Below, piece after piece: positions 10,046-19,751 of a stretch of DNA of 64,000 bases (within the stretch, counting starts at the first letter, position 1; each line of letters opens with the position of its first letter). Made by a program: the position numbers and the translations under genes. Under the pieces are notes generated by a model, which was given only the letters and a program-made list of their open reading frames with translations, searched no databases and was not told the origin of the DNA. The stretch comes from an uncultured Sphingorhabdus sp. (GTDB lineage: Bacteria > Pseudomonadota > Alphaproteobacteria > Sphingomonadales > Sphingomonadaceae): positions 1,528,578-1,592,577 of the forward strand of contig CANLOL010000001.1 in assembly GCA_947492905.1 (NCBI GenBank), written 5' to 3'.

Positions 10046-10201
10046 TGCCATTTTCGCGCGCTATAATTTTTATTGATTATTTTTCAGATCAATAGCCGTA
10101 TTACATAATGATGGTAAATACACTTTTCACATTATGTGAAAATTGCCATAATGTAAGAATCGCATATATATTCACATGTGTGTGTTACGAGATGGATTAT
10201 A
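10046..10201. promoter_or_regulatory. intergenic region with palindrome array before bpt
   Basis: At 10124-10142 lies a 19-bp palindrome TTTTCACATTATGTGAAAA with a single central base. It is flanked by TTACATAATG (10101-10110) and CATAATGTAA (10147-10156), which are near-mirror copies of each other and resemble its core. The array ends about 45 bp before the bpt start. The pattern looks like a set of binding sites for a dimeric regulator; it is AT-rich and has no run of Ts, so it does not look like an intrinsic terminator. The regulator is unknown. Confidence 0.5.
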
Positions 10202-10957
10202 ATGACGGCACCAGCAAGATTTCCTAGGTTTTTTGTTACGAACCCAGCACCATGCCCCTATCTTCCGGGCAAGACGGAACGCAAAGTATTTACCGAGTTA
10301 AATGGCAGCAATGCCGATGCTCTGAATGAATCTTTGGGCCGTATTGGTTTTAGGCGTAGCCAAAATGTTGCCTATCGCCCTAGCTGTGAAGATTGCAAGG
10401 CTTGCGTATCTGTGCGTGTGGCTACGACCAATTTCAAACCTAATAATTCCCAAAAACGGGCCATTCGTAATAATAAAGACCTTGTGGTAACAGCCTGCAA
10501 GTCTTGGTCTACCGAAGAGCAATTTCAACTCTTGCGTGATTATTTGGATAGCCGTCATCCCGATGGCGGTATGAGCGAGATGGACGAAATTGATTTCGCC
10601 GATATGATCGAGCAAAGTCCTGTGCGCACGAATGTGATTGAATATAGATTACCCCAAGATTCGCAAGATGATGAAGGCAATGATATATCCGGAAAATTAA
10701 TCGGTGCCTGTTTGACCGATCAGCAATCCGATGGTCTATCAATGATTTATAGTTTTTATGATGCCAATAATAAAGACAGAAGCGGGCTTGGTAACTATAT
10801 TATCTTAGATCATATCTTGCGCGCAAGAGCGGCTGGATTACCCTATGTATATTTGGGATATTGGGTGTCGGAATCGCCGCGTATGAAATATAAAACGCGC
10901 TATAAACCACTTGAAAAATTAGGGCCTAATGGCTGGGAAGAACTTATTATAGATTGA
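10202..10957 (+). CDS. bpt: aspartate/glutamate leucyltransferase
   Basis: About 251 residues. Bpt moves leucine from Leu-tRNA onto N-terminal Asp or Glu of proteins, tagging them for ClpS/ClpAP degradation through the N-degron pathway. The N-terminal ATE domain shows [14 protein letters not shown] and the conserved cysteine cluster CEDCKAC; the C-terminal GNAT-like part includes YSFYD and [11 protein letters not shown] 10202 matches the usual family start; an upstream GTG at 10178 would add eight residues. It converges on pyrC. Confidence 0.9.
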   Translation: MTAPARFPRFFVTNPAPCPYLPGKTERKVFTELNGSNADALNESLGRIGFRRSQNVAYRPSCEDCKACVSVRVATTNFKPNNSQKRAIRNNKDLVVTACKSWSTEEQFQLLRDYLDSRHPDGGMSEMDEIDFADMIEQSPVRTNVIEYRLPQDSQDDEGNDISGKLIGACLTDQQSDGLSMIYSFYDANNKDRSGLGNYIILDHILRARAAGLPYVYLGYWVSESPRMKYKTRYKPLEKLGPNGWEELIID

Positions 10958-10978
10958 ACCAAACATAGCGTATCTTGA

Positions 10979-12049
10979 TTATTTAGCTGCCCCTTTGAAA
11001 GTCCAACCTATATCTTCGCCATTATGAAATGGAACAACATTAATGTCGCCGCTCTTGATCTGTTCGGGCACTTGGTTTTCGCTACGTTCCAATAAGATAT
11101 AATCTTCATTCAGCGGCAATCCATAGAAATTAGGCCCGTAGATAGAGGCAAAACCCTCTAATTTATCGAGTGCATTTTCCTCATCGAAAGTTAGGGCATA
11201 GCTTTCTATTGCAAAAGGCGCATTGAACACGCCCGCGCAACCACAAGATGTTTCTTTCGCTGCCAATACATGCGGTGCGCTATCGGTACCAAGAAAGAAT
11301 TTAGGCGAGCCCGATACTGCGGCTTTGCGCAGCGCGATACGATGGGTTTCGCGCTTGGCAATAGGCAGGCAATAGAGATGCGGTCTTATACCGCCTTTGA
11401 ACATATCGCTGCGGTTGATGCGCAAATGATGCGGCGTGATAGTGGCGGCAATTAAGGGGCCGCTCTCGGCTACAAAATCCGCAGCATCTTTGGTGGTGAT
11501 ATGCTCGAATATTATCTTTAGCTCAGGGAAATCTTTTACCAACATTGATAAAGTCCGCTCGATAAAGACTGCCTCTCTATCAAAAATATCAATATCGCCA
11601 TCGGTGACTTCGCCATGGATAAGCAGCGGCATGCCGATTCGTTGCATAGCCTCTATCACAGGATAAATGGTGCGAACATCGCTTACGCCATGGGCTGAAT
11701 TGGTGGTGGCATTGGCGGGATATAGTTTGCAAGCCGTAAAAACGCCGTCCCTAAACCCATTTTCTACTTCTTGAGGATCAATGCTATCGGTCAGATAACA
11801 TGTCATTAATGGCGTAAAATGCGTATTTTCGGGCAGGGCGCTCATAATACGCTCTCGATACTTTGCAGCGGTGGCCGCTGTTGTTACGGGCGGTGCCAAA
11901 TTGGGCATCACTATGGCGCGGCCAAATTGATGGGCCGTATAATGGGCCACCATTTTTAGCATATCATCGTCGCGTAAATGCACATGCCAATCATCAGGGC
12001 GTCGTATCTTCAAGGAATTTATGGCGGAAGATTGCTGATGTTTCTGCAT
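10979..12049 (-). CDS. pyrC: dihydroorotase, class II
   Basis: A 356-residue homodimeric zinc enzyme that interconverts N-carbamoyl-L-aspartate and dihydroorotate in pyrimidine synthesis. The metal-binding HVHLRD follows RRPDDW, the carboxylated lysine is in [13 protein letters not shown], later histidines appear in LIHGE and FEHI, and the catalytic Asp in LGTDSAPH. Length and motifs match class II (E. coli-type) PyrC rather than class I. The ATG start has AGGA eight bases upstream. Confidence 0.95.
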   Translation of the reverse strand: MQKHQQSSAINSLKIRRPDDWHVHLRDDDMLKMVAHYTAHQFGRAIVMPNLAPPVTTAATAAKYRERIMSALPENTHFTPLMTCYLTDSIDPQEVENGFRDGVFTACKLYPANATTNSAHGVSDVRTIYPVIEAMQRIGMPLLIHGEVTDGDIDIFDREAVFIERTLSMLVKDFPELKIIFEHITTKDAADFVAESGPLIAATITPHHLRINRSDMFKGGIRPHLYCLPIAKRETHRIALRKAAVSGSPKFFLGTDSAPHVLAAKETSCGCAGVFNAPFAIESYALTFDEENALDKLEGFASIYGPNFYGLPLNEDYILLERSENQVPEQIKSGDINVVPFHNGEDIGWTFKGAAK

Positions 12050-12142
12050 GATATATCCTATGTTTTAATCAGCGCTGATTATGATGTTTGGAGCATGATA
12101 GCAATGGTGATTATTGCCATTGAATAGAATGTAGACATAAAA

Positions 12143-12164
12143 ATGCCCCCAAAAGCGGGGGCAT
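12143..12164 (-). terminator. intrinsic terminator of the glycine-zipper gene
   Basis: A perfect 8-bp stem (ATGCCCCC with GGGGGCAT) closes a six-base loop. Read on the minus strand it is followed by a short T run, and it lies 22 bp after the stop codon at 12186. Confidence 0.8.
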
Positions 12165-12185
12165 AATTAATTCATATTTTCAATA

Positions 12186-13808
12186 TTAACGCTGCGGTTT
12201 GCGCAAACGCTTAGAAGGTTTTACCAAACGCTTACCTGTGGTCTCAACAACCTGTTCCGTTACTGTGGTTGTTCCTGGAACAACGGTAACAGTAGTAGTT
12301 GCAGCTTGTGGGTAATAATAACCAGGTGACGCCCAATAATATTGCACGGGTGGCTGGTAATATTGCACTTGTTGCTGAGCAAAGCCTCTGTTGATACGTT
12401 TTTTGTCGCATTTACGCGTTGCTTTTTCGATAGCAGCGCCGCTTATTGCACCCAAACCGCCGCCGATTAATGTGCCTGCTGTGCGAGCGTTACGTCCTGC
12501 GATACGATTACCGGCAACTCCGCCTAATAATGCCCCTAAAACACCACCTGTGATGCCTCTTTTACGCAAGCATTTCGCATATTTCCCATCTTGACGTTCA
12601 AAGAATTGACCTTGCGGAAATTGTTGCTGCGGGAATTGTTGTTGCGGGAACTGCTGTTGAACAACTTGGCCCTGAGGGAATTGTTGCTGTGGGAACTGCT
12701 GTTGAACAGGAGCATCATCCAAAAACTGTTTGCAATTATCGGTTGCTTTATCAATTCCAAGGCCGCCCAGAGCGCCCAAGCCGCCGCCGATTAATGTGCC
12801 TGCTGTACGGTTGTTGCGTCCTGCAATACGGTTTCCTGCAACGCCGCCAAGCACTGCACCAAGAACCGTGCCAGTGACACCGTTTTTGCGCAGGCATTGT
12901 TCATATTCTTGCGAGAAATTTTGTTGAGGTGCTTGGACAAAACCTTGTTGAACAACGCCTTGTTGAATAACGCCAGGCTGCGCTATTGGTGCACCCGGAA
13001 CATTTTGTACATTGACAATTTGACCTTGATTAACCTGCGTTGTTGTTGTGCTATTAACAGGAGTTGCTACTGGAGCGCCTACGGTTGTGCCATTCCATTG
13101 ACCTTGGAAAACTTGGCCATTTTCGTCGGTATATGTGCCGTTCCATTGTCCTTGAAATGTTTGACCTTGCGGATCGACATATTGGCCACTCCATTGACCT
13201 TGATAGGTGCCAGATGTTGTTGCAGGAGTACCGCCAACATTACCGCCTTCGCTCCAGCCATATACTTGACCTTCGATAGGCATATTTTGCGCACCATTGT
13301 TACTCAATGGGAAATTGCCGCCTTGCCATTGAACATTGGGAACAGTTTGCTGAACAAAACCATTTTGATCGCGCAATACAGCATCATTATAATAACGAGA
13401 CCAAACCAAGCCATTGGTCGGGGTGCTTAGGTTATAAGTGCTAAAATTGGGTACAAAAAATGTTGGGTTTATCCAATATGTAGGAAGGCGAAAGCCTATG
13501 AATGGGCGGATGTAGCTGCCAAATCCAAAACCAAAACCACCGCGAAATCCGCCACGGAAACCTCTGTTTCTAAATCCACGGCCCCTAAACGTACCGCCTT
13601 TGAAACCTCTGTTTCTAAAGCCGCCATTTCTAAAACCACCGCGTCTGCTGCCACGCCTTGATTGATGTGCAATATCTTCTTTGCCCACTAAATTAGTGTC
13701 TACAATATTATCAGAGAAATTATCAATATTTACTGATTCGTCCGCTGCCTGTGCTGGAATTGCAGAAAAGGCTGCAACAATTATAGATGTATATACAAAG
13801 CTTTTCAT
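12186..13808 (-). CDS. mosaic secreted protein with two glycine zippers, GQW repeats and Gln/Arg-Gly tracts
   Basis: A 540-residue exported protein with a signal peptide (1-21). In order it has an Arg/Gly/Phe tract of repeated NRGF units (about 50-95), a neutral stretch, three GQW-containing repeats resembling MORN units (about 200-245), glycine zipper 1 (about 315-360), a Gln/Pro/Phe tract of repeated QQQFPQ units (about 370-400), glycine zipper 2 nearly identical to the first (about 415-460), and a basic C-terminal tail. Glycine-zipper 2TM domains occur in SlyB/Rickettsia 17-kDa-type envelope proteins. ATG 13808 has a strong GGGGAG site. No lipobox is seen. Function is unknown; an envelope role is inferred from the signal peptide and zippers. 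Confidence 0.75.
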   Translation of the reverse strand: MKSFVYTSIIVAAFSAIPAQAADESVNIDNFSDNIVDTNLVGKEDIAHQSRRGSRRGGFRNGGFRNRGFKGGTFRGRGFRNRGFRGGFRGGFGFGFGSYIRPFIGFRLPTYWINPTFFVPNFSTYNLSTPTNGLVWSRYYNDAVLRDQNGFVQQTVPNVQWQGGNFPLSNNGAQNMPIEGQVYGWSEGGNVGGTPATTSGTYQGQWSGQYVDPQGQTFQGQWNGTYTDENGQVFQGQWNGTTVGAPVATPVNSTTTTQVNQGQIVNVQNVPGAPIAQPGVIQQGVVQQGFVQAPQQNFSQEYEQCLRKNGVTGTVLGAVLGGVAGNRIAGRNNRTAGTLIGGGLGALGGLGIDKATDNCKQFLDDAPVQQQFPQQQFPQGQVVQQQFPQQQFPQQQFPQGQFFERQDGKYAKCLRKRGITGGVLGALLGGVAGNRIAGRNARTAGTLIGGGLGAISGAAIEKATRKCDKKRINRGFAQQQVQYYQPPVQYYWASPGYYYPQAATTTVTVVPGTTTVTEQVVETTGKRLVKPSKRLRKPQR

Positions 13809-13989
13809 GGTTAATGGCTCCCCGATTGTGCCGAATAATTAAAGTGTTAATTCCGCATTAGTGCAGAAATTTAACCTTTAATTAACACTAATTAGCGCCA
13901 CTGACCATTGCAAGAGATGTAAATTACTCTCAATTATGGCGGTTGTACCATTTTGAAGCATTATATTTGCTAAGTATAAATTGAGAAAT

Positions 13990-14478
13990 TTATATAGAAA
14001 TTCTGTCGCTTAACAGATTGGCAATGCGCGATATGCCTTCTACATCTTGTTCATCAAATCTATTGGCTGTTGGACTATCCAAATCAATAACGGCGATAAT
14101 ATTACTATCATTATCACTAATAGGGGCGACCAATTCCGAGACACTATCGGCATCGCACGCTATATGCCCCTCAAAATCATGAACATTATTAATGCATTGA
14201 ATTTCGCCAGTGGAGGCGGCTTTACCGCACACACCCTTATCGAGCGGAATATGAATACAGGCCGCTTTGCCCTGAAAAGGACCCAATATTAGCGCATCAT
14301 TTTTCATGCGATAAAATCCTGCCCAATTTAGGTCTGGGATATATTGCCATAATAATGCGGCAACATTTGCCATATTGGCGATAGCATCCTCTTCGCCCGC
14401 AGTAATCGCCTCACAGGCCGTGTATAAGTCCTCATAGAGGGACGGTTTATCGGCGGTATTAATGTCATAATTAAACAT
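13990..14478 (-). CDS. msrC: free methionine-(R)-sulfoxide reductase (GAF domain)
   Basis: A 162-residue single GAF-domain protein. fRMsr reduces free Met-R-sulfoxide with thioredoxin. The three family cysteines are visible in KAACIHIP, GVCGKAA and HIACDADS, and LNWAGFY and AVIDLDSP are typical of the YebR/fRMsr group. All three cysteines support enzymatic activity rather than a simple sensor GAF domain. It is monocistronic. Confidence 0.88.
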   Translation of the reverse strand: MFNYDINTADKPSLYEDLYTACEAITAGEEDAIANMANVAALLWQYIPDLNWAGFYRMKNDALILGPFQGKAACIHIPLDKGVCGKAASTGEIQCINNVHDFEGHIACDADSVSELVAPISDNDSNIIAVIDLDSPTANRFDEQDVEGISRIANLLSDRISI

Positions 14479-14539
14479 GGGCTTGCTCTATAATGTAAAT
14501 CTTAAATGTGCCTAGCAAAGAAAATAAAGTTAAGCGCGG

Positions 14540-14938
14540 TTAATATTGAACCTTGGCACGATTTTTTTTCAATGTGCTGCGGTTTTTCTTGTTGTCGACA
14601 CGTTTTGCTTTGGCTCTTTTGCTTGGCTTTGTAGCTTTGCGAATAGCATCTCGGTGATGGGCTTTATCAATTAAGGCTATTACGCGGCGGCGGGCTTCTT
14701 CGCGATTGGCTTCTCTGGTTCTAAAATTGCGCGCAGTAATGATTAACTCGCCAGCATTGTTCATCTTAGTGCCTGCTAAGACTTTAAGCTTGCGATAGGC
14801 ATATGGCGCTAAGCCAAGGCGGAATATATCCACTCTTATTTGGCAAGCAGTCGCGACTTTATTGACATTTTGACCGCCCGGCCCGCTGGCTGCTAAAAAG
14901 CTCTCTTGGATATAATCTTCGGATAGTTGAAAAGCCAT
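14540..14938 (-). CDS. arfB: alternative ribosome-rescue factor ArfB (peptidyl-tRNA hydrolase)
   Basis: About 132 residues. The catalytic GGQ lies in GPGGQNVNKVAT near residue 20, and the C-terminal 35 residues are a lysine/arginine-rich tail that in ArfB enters the empty mRNA channel of stalled ribosomes, so the GGQ can release the nascent chain. ATG 14938 is preferred to a GTG three codons upstream. The gene follows the corC gene on the same strand. Confidence 0.9.
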   Translation of the reverse strand: MAFQLSEDYIQESFLAASGPGGQNVNKVATACQIRVDIFRLGLAPYAYRKLKVLAGTKMNNAGELIITARNFRTREANREEARRRVIALIDKAHHRDAIRKATKPSKRAKAKRVDNKKNRSTLKKNRAKVQY

Positions 14939-14984
14939 GCACGCCACTATATGCGCCCATTAGCCAATATCCAATCAATTAATT

Positions 14985-15941
14985 TTATTCGGAATCTGCG
15001 TCTTGGGGCTGATGCAGGCGAAATTTAACAACCCGCTTATCATCGCCTTCCAAAACCTCTAAATCCCAGCCGCTAGCAGGGTGATGCACAGTTTCCCCAA
15101 CTGAGGGAACTTTGCCGGCCAAAACAAATGCTAATCCGCCCAATGTTTGCACATCATCTTCGACGATAGCTAGATTAGGATCAATTTCCTCTGCCACATC
15201 TTCTAGCTCTGTACCAGCATCGGCTTCCCAGATACCGGGCGCAATTTTGGTGAAATCCTCAGTAGGGTCTTCGTCATGCTCATCTTCTATATCGCCGACA
15301 ATTTGTTCGACCAAATCTTCGATAGTGACCAGGCCCTCGGTTCCAGAATATTCGTCTAAGATTATGGCCAAATGGGTACGCGTTGCCCGCATTTCAGCCA
15401 ATAAATCCAGAACGCCCATTGATTCAGGCACAAATCTTGGTTGGCGTAAAAATGGCTCTAATCCATCGGGAAGGCTTGTATTTGCTTGCCCCTTGCTTTC
15501 ATCAATCACCATAGAGAAGAAATCTTTGATGTGGATCATACCAATGATATTATCGAGGCTCTCGCGATAGACAGGCAATCTGCTATGTCCATGCTCAGAA
15601 AATAGCGCGACGCACTCCTCAAAACTGCTATTTTCCTCTACCGCGATCATTTTGCTGCGCGGAACCATAATATCATCAACATCATGGTCTGAAAATTTGA
15701 GCAAATTGCGCAGCATGATGCGCTCTACTGGCAGTAAATCTCCATCAATAGCCTCATCATTATTGTCATTTTCATCTTGCTCATGCTCGCTAATAGCGTC
15801 TTCTATTTGCTCACGGAGCGACGATTCTTGATCGCGAGAGAAGAATGATTTTATTGTGCGCCATATCGATCCAGGATCATCATCATTCCCGCCGCTACTC
15901 TGCGTCTTATTACTATCAACATCTGGCATATTTATAGCCAA
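14985..15941 (-). CDS. CBS-domain hemolysin/CorC family protein
   Basis: A 318-residue cytosolic protein: an acidic N-terminal region, two CBS domains (about 85-215, beginning at DIMVPRSKM) and a C-terminal CorC/HlyC domain that starts near the GIWEADAG segment. It lacks the DUF21 membrane domain, as E. coli CorC does. CorC-type proteins are tied to Mg/Co efflux or membrane integrity. TTG 15941 sits at the ybeY stop with a GAAAGG site close by; an ATG at 15929 is the alternative. It is the last gene of the miaB-phoH-ybeY block; the lnt gene often found next is absent and arfB follows. Confidence 0.85.
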   Translation of the reverse strand: MAINMPDVDSNKTQSSGGNDDDPGSIWRTIKSFFSRDQESSLREQIEDAISEHEQDENDNNDEAIDGDLLPVERIMLRNLLKFSDHDVDDIMVPRSKMIAVEENSSFEECVALFSEHGHSRLPVYRESLDNIIGMIHIKDFFSMVIDESKGQANTSLPDGLEPFLRQPRFVPESMGVLDLLAEMRATRTHLAIILDEYSGTEGLVTIEDLVEQIVGDIEDEHDEDPTEDFTKIAPGIWEADAGTELEDVAEEIDPNLAIVEDDVQTLGGLAFVLAGKVPSVGETVHHPASGWDLEVLEGDDKRVVKFRLHQPQDADSE

Positions 15942-16445
15942 TCAGCCTTTCTCATAAGGATTCTCTATGCCCATATTTTTAAGGGCTAAAATTTCTACAG
16001 ATTGCATTATATCTGCTTCATCGTCTTTGATATGATTATATCCTAATAAATGCAATATGCCGTGAACAATCAAATGTTGATAATGATGGGCAAGGGATAT
16101 GTGTTTTGCTTTTGCTTCGGCAGTGCATATTTCATAAGATAATATCATATCGCCGAGCAATATTTCAGGGATCGGATGATCTGCTAAACCATCTAATTCA
16201 GCAGGTTCGACCATTGGGAATGACAATATATTGGTTGGCTTATCCTTATCGCGATATTGTTTATTTAGCGCATGTACTTTTTCATTATCCGATAAAGAGA
16301 CACTAATCGAAACTACATTATTAATAGCGTTTAGGAAATTGTAATCGCTTAATTTTATGGCTTCATCAATTGATTGTCTGGACAGCGATAACCAATCATT
16401 ATCGTTAGTCCATTGGGGGATTATATCAAGATCAATTTCAATCAT
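15942..16445 (-). CDS. ybeY: endoribonuclease YbeY (16S rRNA 3'-end maturation)
   Basis: A 167-residue zinc RNase of the UPF0054 family. The metal-binding signature is HLIVHGILHLLGYNH (about 127-141), with RDKDKPTNILSFP upstream. YbeY acts in 16S rRNA processing and ribosome quality control. It lies 9 bp after phoH and touches corC directly, the conserved bacterial order, which implies one transcript. Confidence 0.94.
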   Translation of the reverse strand: MIEIDLDIIPQWTNDNDWLSLSRQSIDEAIKLSDYNFLNAINNVVSISVSLSDNEKVHALNKQYRDKDKPTNILSFPMVEPAELDGLADHPIPEILLGDMILSYEICTAEAKAKHISLAHHYQHLIVHGILHLLGYNHIKDDEADIMQSVEILALKNMGIENPYEKG

Positions 16446-16454
16446 GATAGTAGA

Positions 16455-17456
16455 TTATTTGGCATTGGGCCCCTCATAGGCATCGACAATTTTACCCACT
16501 AATGGATGGCGCACAACATCAGCGCTGGTAAAGCGCGTAACGGCTATATTTTCTATACCTTCTAATCGGCTGACTGCGTCGGCAAGGCCAGATTGATGCA
16601 CACCGCCGGGGATATCGACTTGGTTTGGATCACCGCAAATCACCATACGGCTGTTCATACCAAAACGGGTCAGAAACATTTTCATTTGCGCAGCTGTAGT
16701 ATTTTGCGCTTCGTCCAATATTACAAAAGCATCAGCCAATGTGCGTCCGCGCATGAATGCAATCGGGGCAATCTCTATTTCGCCGCTCTCTATGCGCCGT
16801 TCGACTTGTTCGGCGGGTAAGCAATCATAAAGCGCATCATAGATGGGCCGTAAATAGGGATCGACCTTTTCCTTCATATCGCCCGGTAAAAAGCCTAATC
16901 GCTCTCCAGCTTCAACGGCGGGACGTGATAATATCAAACGATCAACTGCGCCTGTGATAAGCATGGAAACCGCCTGTGCCACGGCCAAATATGTTTTACC
17001 CGTTCCTGCTGGCCCAAGCGCAAATATCATCTCATCGCGCGCAAGCGACTCCATATAGGGTTTCTGCATAGCAGAGCGCGGCAATATGGTTTTCTTGCGC
17101 GTACGGATCATGACATCAGGATTGCTAATACCGTTTTTGCGCTTCACGCCTTCGATGGATGTGCCATTTTCATTCATAGATATAATGGCCCCAACCATCT
17201 GATCGTCAATATCTTCACCGCGGCCAATGCGATTATAAATTTCATTCAAGACATCGCGTGCTTGCGCTGCTGCTGAAGCTTCGCCCTCGATTTGAACATT
17301 ATTGCCGCGCGCAGCGATATAAACGCCTAAGCGATTCTCTATAGCGACGAGATTTTGATCAAATTCGCCAAATAATGTTTTGATATGGTTGGCTTTTTCG
17401 AAACTAAGCTCAATTACTGCCATCTCTCCTGCTTTGGCTTGGACTTTTTTAGCCAT
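16455..17456 (-). CDS. phoH: PhoH-like ATPase
   Basis: About 333 residues. The PhoH domain has Walker A GPAGTGKT and Walker B FVILDEAQN, followed by GDPNQVD; the N-terminal part is a KH-like RNA-binding segment. The partnership with YbeY suggests an RNA-processing ATPase. ATG 17456 overlaps the end of miaB by 8 bp, so translation is likely coupled. An upstream start within miaB would add 17 residues but is not needed. Confidence 0.92.
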   Translation of the reverse strand: MAKKVQAKAGEMAVIELSFEKANHIKTLFGEFDQNLVAIENRLGVYIAARGNNVQIEGEASAAAQARDVLNEIYNRIGRGEDIDDQMVGAIISMNENGTSIEGVKRKNGISNPDVMIRTRKKTILPRSAMQKPYMESLARDEMIFALGPAGTGKTYLAVAQAVSMLITGAVDRLILSRPAVEAGERLGFLPGDMKEKVDPYLRPIYDALYDCLPAEQVERRIESGEIEIAPIAFMRGRTLADAFVILDEAQNTTAAQMKMFLTRFGMNSRMVICGDPNQVDIPGGVHQSGLADAVSRLEGIENIAVTRFTSADVVRHPLVGKIVDAYEGPNAK

Positions 17457-18900
17457 GCGCAACACCAGTGGAGCTATTGGGGCCAGCATCGGTGATTTCA
17501 ACATCAATCATATCACCAATCGACAGATTGGGCGCCATGACATGAACCGAGGTGAGCCATGGTGATTTGCCTACCAATTGACCATCGACCTTGCCTTTGC
17601 GTTCTAATAATAATTTGGTTTTTGTGCCGACCAAGCCTTTGTTAAAGTCAAATTGATGTTCATTCAACAGGGCTTGTAGGCGCTGTAAACGCTCGCTCAT
17701 AATGGCTTCTGGGATTTGATTGTCCATATCTGCTGCGGGCGTGCCAGGGCGCGGGCTATATTTGAATGAGAATGCTTGCGAATAGCGTACTTGGCGCACA
17801 ATATCGAGCGTATCTTCGAAATCAGCATCGCTTTCACCGGGAAAACCAACGATAAAATCGCCAGATAAGGCAATATCGGGGCGCACTTTACGAACTTTTT
17901 CTAATACTTCCAAATAGCTCTCTCGGCTATGACTGCGGTTCATCGCTTTTAATATCGCGGTAGAGCCTGATTGAACGGGCAGATGCAAATAGGGCATTAA
18001 GCTCTCTACATCACCATGCGCATTAATCAGCCCATCGGTCATATCATTGGGGTGGCTGGTGGTATAGCGGATACGCTCTAGCCCATTAAGCTTATCAAGC
18101 GCACGTATGAGACCATCAAGACCTTGGACATTGCCTTTATCATCTTCGCCGGTCCAAGCATTCACATTTTGTCCGAGCAAAGTGATTTCTTTGACGCCGC
18201 CATCAATCAAGGCCTTGGCTTCGTCAATTAGTGCATTCCATGAGCGTGAGATTTCAGCACCGCGCGTATAAGGAACAACGCAATAGGTGCAAAATTTATC
18301 GCACCCTTCTTGGACGGTCAAAAATGCAGAAGGACGCGGTTGTTTGCTGCGGCGAGGCAGAATATCAAATTTGCTCTCTTCGGGCATATCCGTATCAATA
18401 GCGCGTTTGCCTTTGCGCGCTTTTTCGATCATTTCTGGCAGACGGTGATAGGCTTGCGGGCCAACCACTATATCTACGCTCGGCGCTCTGCGGCCTATTT
18501 CGCGGCCTTCGGCTTGGGCGACGCACCCTGCAACCGTAATCATGGGTTTGGTGCCATCTTTGCGGCGCAAACGGCCAATATCGGAATAGACTTTCTCAGC
18601 AGCTTTTTCCCGAATATGGCATGTATTGAGAACAACAATATCGGCTTCTTCTTTTGATGCAGCCTCGCTCATGCCTTTGTCTTTGAACATTTCTGATATA
18701 CGTTCACCATCATAGACATTCATTTGACAGCCGAAAGACTTCACATGATAGCTTTTGGGGCTTTCATGATATTGGCGCGCTTTCTGATTTTGCTTAGCAT
18801 TATGGTTGGCATCGGTTGTGCCATTGCTTTTTTCATGGGCGCCCGTATCGCCATTTGGCGCAATATTTGTGTCTTCTTTGATAATATTAGAATCGGTCAT
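17449..18900 (-). CDS. miaB: tRNA-2-methylthio-N6-dimethylallyladenosine synthase MiaB
   Basis: A 483-residue radical-SAM methylthiotransferase acting on i6A37 of tRNAs. The N-terminal MTTase domain holds the three cluster cysteines in GCQMNVYD, NTCHIRE and AGCVAQAEG; the radical SAM CxxxCxxC is CDKFCTYC; a TRAM domain ends the protein. The first 50 residues are an extra polar, Asn/Lys/His-rich extension before SYHVKSFGCQ that looks disordered. The ATG overlaps the plsC stop by 4 bp (ATGA), so it is translationally coupled. Confidence 0.95.
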   Translation of the reverse strand: MTDSNIIKEDTNIAPNGDTGAHEKSNGTTDANHNAKQNQKARQYHESPKSYHVKSFGCQMNVYDGERISEMFKDKGMSEAASKEEADIVVLNTCHIREKAAEKVYSDIGRLRRKDGTKPMITVAGCVAQAEGREIGRRAPSVDIVVGPQAYHRLPEMIEKARKGKRAIDTDMPEESKFDILPRRSKQPRPSAFLTVQEGCDKFCTYCVVPYTRGAEISRSWNALIDEAKALIDGGVKEITLLGQNVNAWTGEDDKGNVQGLDGLIRALDKLNGLERIRYTTSHPNDMTDGLINAHGDVESLMPYLHLPVQSGSTAILKAMNRSHSRESYLEVLEKVRKVRPDIALSGDFIVGFPGESDADFEDTLDIVRQVRYSQAFSFKYSPRPGTPAADMDNQIPEAIMSERLQRLQALLNEHQFDFNKGLVGTKTKLLLERKGKVDGQLVGKSPWLTSVHVMAPNLSIGDMIDVEITDAGPNSSTGVAHG

Positions 18901-19751
18901 GAAGGCGCTATAATGTCATCGTTGCTCTCTTGCCAGCTATCAATCGATTCTTTATTGCTTGGACTATTGTGAATGGGCAATAATTTCTCTTCCATTGCAT
19001 CTATTATTCTGGCTTTACATTCTGCGGCTATGGCTTTGCGGCCTACAAAATCTCTTGGATCAAATGGGTCTAGAAAATTCACGACAACCTTAAAACTTTT
19101 GATGCCCGTAAAGATACGCCAAGCGTTCGCAGGGGCGCTTTCCTCGCCAATCCAAGCAATCTCCTTGGCCATAGCGCCATAATCAATATAGACTGGCTGT
19201 ACCATGACACCTGGGGGTGGGGGGTCCAATGTCGCCAATAAAGGTGATTTGAAAGGTAGTAATTCAGTGCCATCGGTGGTCGTGCCTTCGGGGAAAATAG
19301 TTACGGCCCAACTTTCCTCAAGCGCTTGGCGCACACGATTAATTTGGTTGGCAATCGCCATACGGTTTTCACGCGATACAAATATTGTATTATTCAGGCG
19401 GCATAACCATCCGATAAAGGGCCATGATTCGATGCCATCTTGCGCAACAAATGCTGCGCCGCTGCGCCCGCCCATTACGGGAATATCAAGCCAAGATATA
19501 TGATTGGCTACAAAAAACACATCGCGCTTTAGCGCTGTTCCTTTTTTATAAACGCGCGCTCCAACGCAGAGCGCAGTAGCCCGCAAGAATAAGCGAGGCC
19601 AAGGGTTAGAAAGTCTTAAAATGCGCCAAATATAATATAATGGTACTGCCAATATTAAAATGAATATGAGGAGTAATATCCTGAGGACAATTAAAATTCG
19701 GCCTAAGATGCTGGCTTTATAATTGTGATAAAATGCCCCCTCATCCGTCAT
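18897..19751 (-). CDS. plsC: 1-acyl-sn-glycerol-3-phosphate acyltransferase
   Basis: A 284-residue membrane acyltransferase converting lysophosphatidate to phosphatidate. An N-terminal transmembrane helix (about 15-43) precedes the catalytic NHISWLD (HxxxxD) and the FPEGTTTDG glycerol-phosphate-binding motif. It overlaps fur by 11 bp upstream and miaB by 4 bp downstream, a compact fur-plsC-miaB arrangement. Confidence 0.9.
   Translation of the reverse strand: MTDEGAFYHNYKASILGRILIVLRILLLIFILILAVPLYYIWRILRLSNPWPRLFLRATALCVGARVYKKGTALKRDVFFVANHISWLDIPVMGGRSGAAFVAQDGIESWPFIGWLCRLNNTIFVSRENRMAIANQINRVRQALEESWAVTIFPEGTTTDGTELLPFKSPLLATLDPPPPGVMVQPVYIDYGAMAKEIAWIGEESAPANAWRIFTGIKSFKVVVNFLDPFDPRDFVGRKAIAAECKARIIDAMEEKLLPIHNSPSNKESIDSWQESNDDIIAPS

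Noticed and set aside
12897-13430. 177-codon open frame opposite the glycine-zipper gene
   Set aside because: It is an antisense shadow of the repetitive Gln/Gly-rich coding sequence and has no start signals or family features.
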